In this document: positions 17,100-25,812 of the stretch, one piece after another
Layout of the letters: every line of letters begins with the position of its first letter
How positions within the stretch are numbered: the first letter of the stretch is position 1
Assembly: GCA_036381275.1 (NCBI GenBank)
Contig: DASVDC010000078.1
Span: 8,944 to 72,943 of the forward strand
Direction: 5' to 3'
Source of the DNA: UBA7803 sp036381275
Lineage (GTDB): Bacteria; Pseudomonadota; Gammaproteobacteria; Pseudomonadales; Azotimanducaceae
Length of the DNA: 64,000 nucleotides
Notes under the pieces: generated by a model
The model's input: the letters and a program-made list of their open reading frames with translations, nothing else
What the model was told of the DNA's origin: nothing
Database searches by the model: none
Made by a program: the position numbers and the translations under genes

Positions 17100-18518
17100 A
17101 TGAATCCATGCCAGTCGTTGATCCGCAATCGGCATCCCCTCCCCGTCACCCGCAGCCGCTGCGCCTGGCGCATCACCACCGCCGCGCTGCTCGCCGCGCT
17201 GTTGCCCGCGTTCGTGCACGCCGAAACCGCCGCGCCGGAAGCCACGGCGGACGCCGGTCGAGCACCCGCGGTCGAAGCACCGGCGGTGCGCTCGGGAATG
17301 ACCCCGCTGGAAGACGTACTGGGCGAAGCAGACGATCCGCTCGCGCCGATCGAGCGGCAGATCGAAGCCGAGGAGTTCGCGCCGGCGATCAGCCAGCTCG
17401 AACGGCACATCGAGGAGCTCGAAGCCACCAGCCATCGCTTCGACCAGCGCCTCGTCCGCCCGCTGACCCTGCTCGGCGACGCGCAGGCGGGGCTCGGCCA
17501 ATACGACGGGGCACTCGGCAACTACCAGCGGGCGCTGCACCTCTCTCGGGTGAACCTGGGGCTGAACACGCCCGAGCAGGTCGAGATCGTGTACCGGGAA
17601 GCCGAGACCTACCGGGCGCTCGGCGATTACGAGGCGGCCAACGATCGGGAGGAGTACGCCTATCACGTGCTGAACAAGGTGCACGACCCGCTCGACGAGG
17701 CGCTGTTGCCGGGCATCTACCATCTGGCCGACTGGTATCGGCGCACCAACAACGTGTTCGCGGCGCGGGCGCTCTACGAGCAGGCCATGCAGATCATCGA
17801 CGCGCACGGCAAGCTCGAGAGCCCGGAAGCGATCCCGGCGCTGCAGGGCATCGCCACCACCTATCGGATGGAACGCTTCCCGCCGAACTACATGAGCGAC
17901 ATGGAGGAGTCGAGCACCGCGTCGGCGAGCGTCGTGACCGCAACCGCGGTCCGCCCCCCGATCAGCGTCAACAACTTTCCCGCCGGCGAGGCGGCCCTGC
18001 AGCGGGTGATCAAGATTCGCCAGGCCCGCAAGGCGGAGCAGCCGGTCGCGCTGGTCGAGGCCGTGCTCGACCTGGCGGACTGGTACACGCTGTTCGACAA
18101 GCCGCGGCGCGCGGAGCCGCTGTATGCGCACGCCTGGGAGCTGATGTCGGAGGTCGACGGCATCGACGTGGTGCGCTACTTCTCCGAGCCGCAGCTCCTG
18201 TATTTCCCCGCGCCGAGCAACCCCTCTCCGCCGCCCCCGGAAGAACGCGGTGAAGCGATGACCGGCTACGTCGAGGTGGCGTTCGACGTCACCGAGGATG
18301 GATACGTCCGTGGTCTGCGCACGATCGGGTCGAAGCCCGAGGATCTGATGGACTTCCGGGTTCGCAAGAGTCTGCGCCTGGCCCGCTACCGGCCGATGCT
18401 GGTCGACGGCGTACCGGTCGCCAAGACGGCGCATACGTACCGGCATGAATTTCCGTACTACGCCAAGCGCGAAGCCGCGCCTCAGCCCCAGACGGCCGCC
18501 GCCGCAGGCGGCGGCTGA
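17100..18518 (+). CDS. periplasmic TPR protein with TonB-C-like C-terminus
   Basis: A 472-residue exported protein, first gene of the 17.1-30.6 kb run. Residues 1-41 form a signal peptide (basic start, hydrophobic LLAALLPAF, then VHA). Helical repeats at roughly 100-290 match TPR spacing (for example LGDAQAGLGQYDGALGNYQRAL). Residues ~387-452 resemble the TonB C-terminal domain: GYVEVAFDVTEDGYVRG, then RLARYRPMLVDGVPV. TonB-C domains bind envelope partners or peptidoglycan, so this may be a periplasmic scaffold or coupling protein. The end is Ala/Gly-rich. The ATG was chosen because it directly precedes the signal peptide. Confidence 0.7.
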   Translation: MNPCQSLIRNRHPLPVTRSRCAWRITTAALLAALLPAFVHAETAAPEATADAGRAPAVEAPAVRSGMTPLEDVLGEADDPLAPIERQIEAEEFAPAISQLERHIEELEATSHRFDQRLVRPLTLLGDAQAGLGQYDGALGNYQRALHLSRVNLGLNTPEQVEIVYREAETYRALGDYEAANDREEYAYHVLNKVHDPLDEALLPGIYHLADWYRRTNNVFAARALYEQAMQIIDAHGKLESPEAIPALQGIATTYRMERFPPNYMSDMEESSTASASVVTATAVRPPISVNNFPAGEAALQRVIKIRQARKAEQPVALVEAVLDLADWYTLFDKPRRAEPLYAHAWELMSEVDGIDVVRYFSEPQLLYFPAPSNPSPPPPEERGEAMTGYVEVAFDVTEDGYVRGLRTIGSKPEDLMDFRVRKSLRLARYRPMLVDGVPVAKTAHTYRHEFPYYAKREAAPQPQTAAAAGGG

Positions 18519-18585
18519 GCCGATACAGCTTCGGTTCAGGTGGCGCGGAGTAAGATGCGCCGTATACGGCGCGAGGATGCCGATC

Positions 18586-19770
18586 ATGGCGATGATGCAA
18601 CACGAGCCGACGTCGATCCTGCCGAGGACCCTGCGCAGCCTGGCCTGGGGGGTCGGGTTGTGCGCGTTGCTCACGCTGGCGGGCTGCAACTCGAGCTCCC
18701 CGTCTCAGGGGCCGCAGGGCCCGTCCATGCCGAGCCTCCCCGGCGGCTCGTCCGGATCCTCCGGCTCGTCCGGCTCGTCGTCGGGCGGCGGCATGCCGAG
18801 CGGCGGCTCGAGCGGTAAGAGCGGCGGGGCCCAGATGCCGGGCGGCGGATCGTCCGGAGGGGGCGGAATGCCCGGCGCCAGCATGCCCGGCGGCGGGATG
18901 CCGGGCGGGCTGCCGCAGCCGTCGGGCCGATCCGGCAGCTCCGGCGGGGGCTCCGGAGGCGCCTCGGGCAGCTACGAGCCGTCACCGATGCCGGGCGGCG
19001 GCCCGCAGGGCGGCGGTAACACGCCGGGCGGTGAGCCGGGCTCGGACGGGTCCTCCGGCGGCTCCCCGGGTGATGAGTCCGGTCAGGGCCGCAGCGACCA
19101 GCCGGGCGGCGGCGCCGGCCCGAACCAGCCGAGCTGGAACCCCGGGACTGGCGGCGGGCTGCCGGGCGGCGAGACCGATGGCGGCCCGAGCGGTGACGGC
19201 AAGGAGCCCGGCGGCGCGGGCGGCGGCGACGAGAGCTGGGAAGAAGGCGCCCCGGGCGGCAGCGGCGACGACGGCTGGCAGACCAGCAACCAATTGCCCG
19301 CCGGCAGCGGCAACTCGCGCATCCCGCCGATGCCGTCGGAGCGCGACAAGCCCTCCGGCAGCGGCGACAGCGTGCTCGACGGCGCGCTGGAAGATTTCGA
19401 CGGCGAGATCCTCTCCGAGCGCGAGGTGATTCGCTCTCGCTCGAACGAGACGGCCGGCCGCACGGGCTCGAACCTGCCCTCCACCGGTACCGGCAGTACG
19501 GGTGGCCGGCCCGGCGAACCGGGCAGCCCGGCGGGAGGCACCGGCGCGGCGGACGTGCCGATCCCCGGCGGGCCGATGGGCGTACCGAGCAGCCGCAATG
19601 CGCCGCCGGCACCGAATCCCGTCGCGGGCGCGAACGTTCCGGATGACATTCCCGATGCCAAGGACGACGATATCATCGCCCGGCAGCTTCGGGAGGCGGC
19701 GATGCAGGAGACCGATCCGGAGCTTCGCGAGAAGCTGTGGGAGGAATACCGCCGGTACAAGGGGATCTGA
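18586..19770 (+). CDS. Gly/Ser/Pro-rich low-complexity lipoprotein
   Basis: A 394-residue lipoprotein: the signal ends LLTLAGC, with Cys34 as the lipidation site. Residues ~38-300 are low complexity, dominated by Gly, Ser, Pro and Met with recurring MPGGG/GMPGG and SGSSG blocks, expected to be disordered. The C-terminal end (DDIPDAKDDDIIARQLREAA, then ELREKLWEEYRRYKGI) is charged and helical and looks like a docking segment. The ATG at 18586 has GAGG nine bases upstream; ATGs at 18577 and 18592 are alternatives. It abuts the next gene with no gap. No family is recognised. Confidence 0.65.
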   Translation: MAMMQHEPTSILPRTLRSLAWGVGLCALLTLAGCNSSSPSQGPQGPSMPSLPGGSSGSSGSSGSSSGGGMPSGGSSGKSGGAQMPGGGSSGGGGMPGASMPGGGMPGGLPQPSGRSGSSGGGSGGASGSYEPSPMPGGGPQGGGNTPGGEPGSDGSSGGSPGDESGQGRSDQPGGGAGPNQPSWNPGTGGGLPGGETDGGPSGDGKEPGGAGGGDESWEEGAPGGSGDDGWQTSNQLPAGSGNSRIPPMPSERDKPSGSGDSVLDGALEDFDGEILSEREVIRSRSNETAGRTGSNLPSTGTGSTGGRPGEPGSPAGGTGAADVPIPGGPMGVPSSRNAPPAPNPVAGANVPDDIPDAKDDDIIARQLREAAMQETDPELREKLWEEYRRYKGI

Positions 19771-21036
19771 ATGCGACCGGTTCTGGCCCGAACGATCCTG
19801 GTACTGATCGGCGGTGCGCTCCTCGGCGCCTGCGTGAGCCACGAAGTGCGGACCGTGGACATGACGCCGCCGGAGCGCATGACCCGCGCGCTCGAGGAGC
19901 ACGAGCTGCTCGACGTCGGGGTCGCCGTGTTCGATCCCAACGTACCGGAGGACTACGACGAGCAGATCGAGCAGCTCATCCAGCCGGAGCTGCGCCGGGC
20001 GGAAGCCAACTACATCCCGTACTTCGCGAAGAACCTGCTGCAGAGCACCGGCAACTGGGGCGCCGTGCGGGTGATCCCCCGGCCGACCCACGCGGTGGAC
20101 GTGGTGGTGTCCGGGCGGATCCTGCACTCCGACGGCGAGAGCCTGGAAATCGAAGCCACCGTCGAAGATGCCACCGGCCAGGTCTGGTTCACGAAGCGCT
20201 ACCGGGAGCTCGCGAGCAAGTACGCCTACGAGGACAGCGTGCCGGGCACGATCGACCCGTTCCAGGCGGTCTACAAGAACCTCGCCGACGACATGCTGGC
20301 TTACCGGCGACAGCTCACGGACGAGCAGGTGGCGCGCATCCGCGCGACCGCGCAGATGCGTTTCGCCCGGGAATTCGTCCCGGACGCGTTCGACGACTAC
20401 GTCGAACGAACCAAGAAGGACAAGTTCGTGCTGAAGCGGATGCCGGCGCCTGACGATCCGAATCTGGCGCGGGTGCAGCGGGTGCGTGAACGCGAGTACC
20501 TGTTCATCGACACGCTCGACGAATACTACGAGAACTACTACCGGAACATGCGACCCTCCTATCAGAGCTGGCGCAAGGCCACCTACGAGGAGGCGCTCGC
20601 CTTCAAGATGCTGCGCGCCGAGGCGCGCCGCCGTACCATCGGCGGCACCGTGGCGCTGGTCGGCGGCGTCGCCGCGATGGCGGAGAGCAGTGATCCGGCG
20701 GTGGACACGGGCGGCCTGGTCAGCGTGATCGGCGGCGCCATGACACTGAAGAGCGCGATCGCCAAGCGCGCCGATGCCGAGATGCACGCCGAGGCGCTGC
20801 GCGAGGTGAGCGTCGCCGCCGAAGCCGAAGTGATGCCCCACACCATGGAGTTGGAGAATCAGGTGGTGCGGCTCGAGGGCACGGTGGAAGAGCAGTACGA
20901 GAAGTTGCGCAGCATCCTGCGCGATCTGTACTTCGCCGACCTCGGACTCCCGCCGCCCGAAGCTCCCGAGACCCGTGCGCCGGCTCAGGACGAGACCGAC
21001 CTCGAGGAGGCGATCGACACCGACCTGGCCCCATGA
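19771..21036 (+). CDS. lipoprotein of unknown function
   Basis: A 421-residue lipoprotein with signal VLIGGALLGAC (Cys21). The mature N-terminal half (GVAVFDPNVPEDYDEQ, RVIPRPTHAVDVVVSGRIL) has the beta-rich look of envelope lipoproteins that read 'response to overexpressed factor' folds; the middle has FIDTLDEYYENYYRNMRPSY. A glycine-rich hydrophobic stretch at ~290-320 (IGGTVALVGGVAAM, VSVIGGAMTL) could touch a membrane. The C-terminus is coiled-coil. The start directly follows the stop of the previous gene, and its end overlaps the next ATG. No named family is recognised. Confidence 0.6.
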   Translation: MRPVLARTILVLIGGALLGACVSHEVRTVDMTPPERMTRALEEHELLDVGVAVFDPNVPEDYDEQIEQLIQPELRRAEANYIPYFAKNLLQSTGNWGAVRVIPRPTHAVDVVVSGRILHSDGESLEIEATVEDATGQVWFTKRYRELASKYAYEDSVPGTIDPFQAVYKNLADDMLAYRRQLTDEQVARIRATAQMRFAREFVPDAFDDYVERTKKDKFVLKRMPAPDDPNLARVQRVREREYLFIDTLDEYYENYYRNMRPSYQSWRKATYEEALAFKMLRAEARRRTIGGTVALVGGVAAMAESSDPAVDTGGLVSVIGGAMTLKSAIAKRADAEMHAEALREVSVAAEAEVMPHTMELENQVVRLEGTVEEQYEKLRSILRDLYFADLGLPPPEAPETRAPAQDETDLEEAIDTDLAP

Positions 21037-22550
21037 GCGACCAGTTCAGCCCCATCCGCCCGAAGCAGGTTCCGCTGAGCCATGCCGCGCCCGAGCCGCG
21101 CGCGGTGGCCGGCCGTGGCGCCAGCCTGATCACCTGGGGACTCGGTATTCTGCTGGCCGTCGGCCTCGTCGTGCTGGTGTTCTGGGTCGTGCCGTCCTGG
21201 GTGGACACGGCGACCGCACCGGCCCCGGCGGTACCGGCCGTCACCGATGCCGGCCCGGCTCCGGGGGCGACGGCCGCTCCCGAAGCGGAGAAGCCGGAAC
21301 TGCCGCCGTTCCAGGCGTTGCAGCGCGAGCAGGCGCGGGAGCAGGCGCAGGAGCGCCTGGCCCGGTTCGTCGAGCTGCAGATCCAGCTCGAGCGGGACAT
21401 GCAGGTCGGCGCCTGGGGTGCCGACGCGTACCGCAAGGCCAAAGACCTGGCGGCCGCCGGAGACCAGCAGTTCCTGGAGGAGCAGTTCGAATCGGCGATC
21501 GCCAGCTACGAAGCCGCGACCAAGACGCTCGCGGAGCTGATCGAGCAGGGCCGCAAGCTCCTCGAAGAGTCCATCGCGGAAGGTCAGGCCGCCCTCGCCG
21601 CCCGCGATCAAGCCCGGGCGGAGGAGGCGTTCGCGCTCGCGGGCACGATTGCGCCGGACGATCCCCGGGTGGCCGCCGGCAAGGCCCGGGCGGCTCTGCT
21701 CCCCGAGATCAGCAACCTGATGCGCCAGGGACGCAACCACGAGCTCGCGGAAGCCTGGGACAAGGCCGCCGAGATCTACGCGCAGGTCGAGAAGCTCGAC
21801 TCCGCCACCCACGGCCTGAAGGAGGCGCTGCAGCGGGTCGCCGAGGGCCGCAAGCGCACCCGGGTGCAGCAACTGCTCTCCGAGGGCTTCAACCACCTGG
21901 CCGCCGCCCGCTTCGGCGACGCCAGGAGCGCGTTCGACGAGGTGCTCGACCTCGAACCGGGCAACGCCGTGGCGACCAGCGGCCTCGAGCAGGTCGAACG
22001 CCAATCGGTGATCGCGCGAATCAACGCGCTCAAGGAACAGGCGGACCGGGCCGCGGCCGACGAGCGCTGGGAGCAGGCGGCCAAGCTGTACGGGAAGGTG
22101 CTCGAGATCGATGGCACGATTCAATTCGCGCAGGACGGCCGCGCGATGGCCCTCGAGCAACAGCGGGCCGCGACTGCGCTGAGACGGATCATCGACAGCC
22201 CGGACAAGCTGTCGTCCGACAAGCTGTATCAGGAAGCCCAGCAGATCCTCGCCCGCGCCGAGGCCCTCGAGCCGCGCGGGCCGCAACTCGCGCGCCAGAT
22301 CGAGGACGTGCGCCAGATCCTGCAGGTCTACGCCGAGCCGGTGCCGGTGATCCTGCGTTCCGACAACCGCACGGAGGTGACGCTGTCGACCGTGGGCACG
22401 CTCGGCAGCTTCGAGGAAAAGCGCGTCGAGCTGCGGCCCGGCGCCTACACGGTCATCGGCAGCCGCGACGGCTGCCGCGACGTCCGCGAGCAGATCGTCG
22501 TGCGGCCGAACATGAGCCCGGTCGACATCCGCTGCGTCGAAGCCTTGTAG
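21033..22550 (+). CDS. single-pass membrane protein with coiled-coil/TPR-like periplasmic part
   Basis: A 505-residue protein with one membrane segment at residues ~31-54 (SLITWGLGILLAVGLVVLVF) preceded by a short cytoplasmic tail. The rest should be periplasmic: long helical repeats at ~75-430 with TPR-like pairs (SAFDEVLDLEPGNAVATSGL is one), and a small beta domain at ~430-505 (RVELRPGAYTVIGSRDG) that resembles a PEGA domain. Its ATG overlaps the preceding stop (ATGA). The next gene has the same topology and true PEGA repeats, so the two may form a complex. Confidence 0.65.
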   Translation: MSDQFSPIRPKQVPLSHAAPEPRAVAGRGASLITWGLGILLAVGLVVLVFWVVPSWVDTATAPAPAVPAVTDAGPAPGATAAPEAEKPELPPFQALQREQAREQAQERLARFVELQIQLERDMQVGAWGADAYRKAKDLAAAGDQQFLEEQFESAIASYEAATKTLAELIEQGRKLLEESIAEGQAALAARDQARAEEAFALAGTIAPDDPRVAAGKARAALLPEISNLMRQGRNHELAEAWDKAAEIYAQVEKLDSATHGLKEALQRVAEGRKRTRVQQLLSEGFNHLAAARFGDARSAFDEVLDLEPGNAVATSGLEQVERQSVIARINALKEQADRAAADERWEQAAKLYGKVLEIDGTIQFAQDGRAMALEQQRAATALRRIIDSPDKLSSDKLYQEAQQILARAEALEPRGPQLARQIEDVRQILQVYAEPVPVILRSDNRTEVTLSTVGTLGSFEEKRVELRPGAYTVIGSRDGCRDVREQIVVRPNMSPVDIRCVEAL

Positions 22551-22559
22551 CGTAGGGCC

Positions 22560-24638
22560 ATGGCCGAGCAACCCAGCCCGGACATCCGCCCGCCCGCCGA
22601 CGGAGAGATCATCCGGCCGGTCAGCTATCGGCCGGCCGAGGAAGCACCGCGCCGGCGCCTGCCGCTGTCACCGCTGCAACTCGTGCTGCTGGTGGGCGTT
22701 CTGCTGGTGGGCGGCGTGCTCTGGTTCCTGTTCACCGCGAAATCGGTGCGCCTCGTGCTGGAGCCGCCGGTCGCGGAGGCGTCGGTCTCCGGCGGCCTGC
22801 GCTTCCAGCTCGGCGACGTGTGGCTGCTGCGCGAAGGGCGCTACACGATCGAAGCCACCGCCCCCGGCTACCACCCCTACTCCGGCACCATCGAGGTGAG
22901 CGATGCCCGCAACCAGTCGCATGCGATCCGGCTGACGCGGCTGCCCGGGCGCGTGACGTTCGAAAGCGATCCGCCGGGTGCCACCGTGACGCTCGGCGAC
23001 CGGGTGCTCGGCGTCACGCCCACCGAGCCGTTGCCGATACCCGCCGGGCCGGTGACCGTCACCTATACGCATGCGCGTTACCAGCCCCTCGAGGTGAGCG
23101 CCGAGGTGGAAGGCATGGAGCGGCCGCAGACGGTGCGCGGCACACTGCGGCCCAACTGGGCGGACGTGGCCGTGACCAGCGTGCCCGAGGGCGCCGAGAT
23201 CTTCGTCGACGACCGCAGCACCGGTCAGGTGACGCCCGCGGTGGTGGAGATCCTCGCCGGGGAGCACGAGGTGCGGCTCAAGGCGCCCGGTCACAAGACC
23301 CATCGGCAGCGCATCCTGGTGGCTGCGGAGGAACGCGTGCAGCTCGATCCGGTGGAGCTGGTGCGGGCCGACAGCCTGCTCACGGTGCGCACGGACCCGC
23401 CCGGGGCCGGCGTCACGCTGAACGGCACGTTCCAGGGCGAAACGCCGCTCGAGATCGCGGTGCGCTCCGGAGAAACCTACCGCCTTCAGGCCTTCCGCGC
23501 CGGGTACGCACCCGCCGAGCGCACCGTCAATCTGCCCGCCGGCGCCGAGCGGACACTCGAAATCGATCTCGAGCGGCTGACCGGCACGGTCGTGGTGCGC
23601 GCGCAGCCGGAGGCCGCGCAGCTCTTCGTCAACGGGCGAGCGGTCGGGCCGGCGAATCAGACCCTGGAGCTGCCGACGGAGCCGCACAAGATCGAAGTGC
23701 GCCTGGCCGGCTACGCCGGGTACAGCACCCAGATCACCCCGCGCGAGGGCCTCACCCAGGAGCTCAAGGTGCGGCTGCTGACCGAAGAAGAGGCGCGCCT
23801 GGCCGCCCTGAAGCCGAGCATCAAGACCCGGGCGGGTCAGGAGCTCGTGCTGCTGCGGCCGAAACCGTTCACGATGGGTGCGTCGCGCCGCGAGCCGGGG
23901 CGCCGTGCCAACGAGACGCTGCGGGAGGTGAGCCTGACGCGCCTGTACTACCTCGGCCGTCACGAGGTCACCAACGAGCAGTACCGCAAGTTCGTCGGCG
24001 ACCACAACTCGGGCAAGTTCCAGGACCACAGCCTGGATGAACCGGAGCAGCCAGTCGTCAACGTGAGCTGGCAGGAGGCGGCCGCGTACTGCAACTGGCT
24101 GTCCGACCTCGAAGGACTTCCGCGCTTCTACCGTATGGACGGCGATCGGGTCGTCGGCTTCAATCCGGCCGCCACCGGCTATCGGCTCCCCACCGAGGCG
24201 GAATGGGCCTGGGCCGCGCGCCAGACGGGCACGCCGGAAGAGGACCTGCGCTTCCCGTGGGGCGGCAACCTGCCGCCGCCGGACCGCTACGGCAACTTCG
24301 CCGACCGCGCCGCGTCGCACATGGTCGGACGCATCATCTTCGGCTACAACGACAACCACATCGTTGCGGCACCGATCGGCACGTTCGACCCGAGCCCGCT
24401 CGGCCTGTTCGATCTGGCGGGCAACGTGGCCGAGTGGACAAACGACTTCTATGAAATTCCGAGCGAGGATCCGGTGTCCAATCCGATGGGTCCGGCCAGC
24501 GGCGAGTATCACGTGATCCGCGGCTCGAGCTGGATGCACGGCACGATCACGGAGCTGCGGGTGTCGTTCCGTGACTACGGCAGCGATGGCCGGCAGGATG
24601 TGGGATTCCGAATCGCCCGTTTCGCGGAGGCACAATGA
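22560..24638 (+). CDS. membrane-anchored PEGA-repeat protein with formylglycine-synthase-like domain
   Basis: A 692-residue protein. One membrane segment lies at ~39-60. PEGA-type beta repeats fill ~62-420, marked by VTFESDPPGATVTLGDRVLG, VTSVPEGAEIFVDD, VRTDPPGAGVTLNG and VRAQPEAAQLFVNG. Residues ~430-690 are an FGE/SUMF1-like domain: TMGASRREPGRRANE, YYLGRHEVTNEQYRKF, YRLPTEAEWAWAARQ, GLFDLAGNVAEWTND. Where active FGEs have two catalytic cysteines, this protein reads IRGSSWMHGTITELRVSFRD with none. It is therefore probably a ligand- or partner-binding module rather than a sulfatase activator. It overlaps the next gene by four bases. Confidence 0.8.
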   Translation: MAEQPSPDIRPPADGEIIRPVSYRPAEEAPRRRLPLSPLQLVLLVGVLLVGGVLWFLFTAKSVRLVLEPPVAEASVSGGLRFQLGDVWLLREGRYTIEATAPGYHPYSGTIEVSDARNQSHAIRLTRLPGRVTFESDPPGATVTLGDRVLGVTPTEPLPIPAGPVTVTYTHARYQPLEVSAEVEGMERPQTVRGTLRPNWADVAVTSVPEGAEIFVDDRSTGQVTPAVVEILAGEHEVRLKAPGHKTHRQRILVAAEERVQLDPVELVRADSLLTVRTDPPGAGVTLNGTFQGETPLEIAVRSGETYRLQAFRAGYAPAERTVNLPAGAERTLEIDLERLTGTVVVRAQPEAAQLFVNGRAVGPANQTLELPTEPHKIEVRLAGYAGYSTQITPREGLTQELKVRLLTEEEARLAALKPSIKTRAGQELVLLRPKPFTMGASRREPGRRANETLREVSLTRLYYLGRHEVTNEQYRKFVGDHNSGKFQDHSLDEPEQPVVNVSWQEAAAYCNWLSDLEGLPRFYRMDGDRVVGFNPAATGYRLPTEAEWAWAARQTGTPEEDLRFPWGGNLPPPDRYGNFADRAASHMVGRIIFGYNDNHIVAAPIGTFDPSPLGLFDLAGNVAEWTNDFYEIPSEDPVSNPMGPASGEYHVIRGSSWMHGTITELRVSFRDYGSDGRQDVGFRIARFAEAQ

Positions 24639-24955
24639 CCGAATTCGACAAGTGGGTCCGGGCGGCGCTGCAGGGTGCGGCGCTGGCGCTCGTGATCGCG
24701 GCGGCACCGCTCGCCGCGGCCGACGGGGCGGCGCCGGCGGCGAACTCCGCAGCAGGTGCTGACGAGCCCGCCGAGCCGCCGTCGGGTTCGGGCGGCGAGC
24801 GGCGCGGCGCCGGCAGCGCACCGAATGCGCCGGCGGAGGGCGAAGGCCCGGCGGCCCGGGCCGGTGCGGCCGGGAAGGCTGAGAGCCCCGCCGTGTTCAT
24901 TCCGAGCGAGGAGATCTCCGAAGACTTCGCGGTAGCGTTTCCGGTGGACATATGA
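24635..24955 (+). CDS. small exported Ala/Gly/Pro-rich protein
   Basis: A 106-residue protein. Residues 1-29 look like a signal peptide (basic at Lys6/Arg9, hydrophobic ALALVIAAAPLAAA). The middle is low-complexity Ala/Gly/Pro/Glu and likely disordered. The last ~20 residues (VFIPSEEISEDFAVAFPVDI) have normal composition and may be a binding peptide. The start overlaps the previous stop and the stop overlaps the next ATG, both by four bases, so it is a true member of the operon. No family is recognised. Confidence 0.6.
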   Translation: MTEFDKWVRAALQGAALALVIAAAPLAAADGAAPAANSAAGADEPAEPPSGSGGERRGAGSAPNAPAEGEGPAARAGAAGKAESPAVFIPSEEISEDFAVAFPVDI

Positions 24956-25812
24956 GCGAGAAGTTCAACGGCTGGAGCTCGAAACGGACAGTCTCTGCCG
25001 GAGCGTCGATGGGGCGCCAGATTCCGTTCGAGCTGATCTACCAGGTGGCGGCGCTGGTGCTGTCGATCGTGATCGTGCACCTGGTCTACATCACGTCCAT
25101 CCGGCCGAATGCCGACGCGCTGATGCAACAGGCGGTCGAACGGGCCGAGCAGGGCCAGCCGTACATCCCGCCGCGCTCGTTGTACATCGTGCTGAAGGAC
25201 TACGAGCAGGAATCCTGCTTCGTGCTGATGCTGTGGGCGATGGCGATGATCGGCTACAAGTTCCGGGACGCGCTGCGCGAGCGGAGCCTGCTGCAGCAGG
25301 ACATCATACCGGTCACCGAAGGCATGCGCGTGCTGCCGGAAGACACCCGGGAGTACTCGCGCGCGATCCAGGCGCTGCCGGAACATCTGCAGAACGCGCT
25401 GCTGCCGCGCGCGCTGCAGGCGGCGCTGCAGCGGTTCGCGTCCACCCGCAACGTGCAGGACGTCTCCGAGGCCGTGCGGGCGACCTGCGACACCGAGACC
25501 GACCGGCTCGACACCGAGCTCGCGATGGTGCGCTACATCGCGTGGGCGATACCGGCGATCGGCTTCATCGGCACCGTGCGCGGCATCGGCGATGCGCTCG
25601 GCCAGGCGTACCGGGCGGTCGAAGGCGACATCGCCGGCGTCACCGCGAGCCTCGGCACGGCGTTCAACTCGACGCTGATCGCGCTGCTGCTCAGCATCGT
25701 GCTGATGTTCCTGATGCACCAGCTCCAGCTCATTCAGGAGCGCCTGGTGCTGGATGTGCACACCTACGCCGATCAGCGCCTGATCCGGCACATGCAGGTT
25801 CGGGAAGCATGA
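24952..25812 (+). CDS. MotA/TolQ/ExbB-family proton channel protein
   Basis: A 286-residue protein with four membrane helices at about 25-50, 85-104, 192-215 and 228-258. Helices 3 and 4 carry the family pattern: AIPAIGFIGTVRGIGDALG, then VTASLGTAFNSTLIALLLSI, matching the GLxGTVxGI and T-containing pore helices of TolQ/ExbB/MotA. A ~90-residue cytoplasmic domain separates helices 2 and 3. In the family, five such subunits surround two single-pass partners and are driven by proton flow. Here the only candidate partners are the two VWA proteins downstream. TolR/TolA/Pal and ExbD/TonB genes are absent. Confidence 0.85.
   Translation: MSEKFNGWSSKRTVSAGASMGRQIPFELIYQVAALVLSIVIVHLVYITSIRPNADALMQQAVERAEQGQPYIPPRSLYIVLKDYEQESCFVLMLWAMAMIGYKFRDALRERSLLQQDIIPVTEGMRVLPEDTREYSRAIQALPEHLQNALLPRALQAALQRFASTRNVQDVSEAVRATCDTETDRLDTELAMVRYIAWAIPAIGFIGTVRGIGDALGQAYRAVEGDIAGVTASLGTAFNSTLIALLLSIVLMFLMHQLQLIQERLVLDVHTYADQRLIRHMQVREA

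Noticed and set aside
24952..25812. Tol-Pal or Ton energising complex
   Set aside because: No TolR/ExbD with the usual short periplasmic domain, no TolA/TonB, TolB or Pal genes are nearby.
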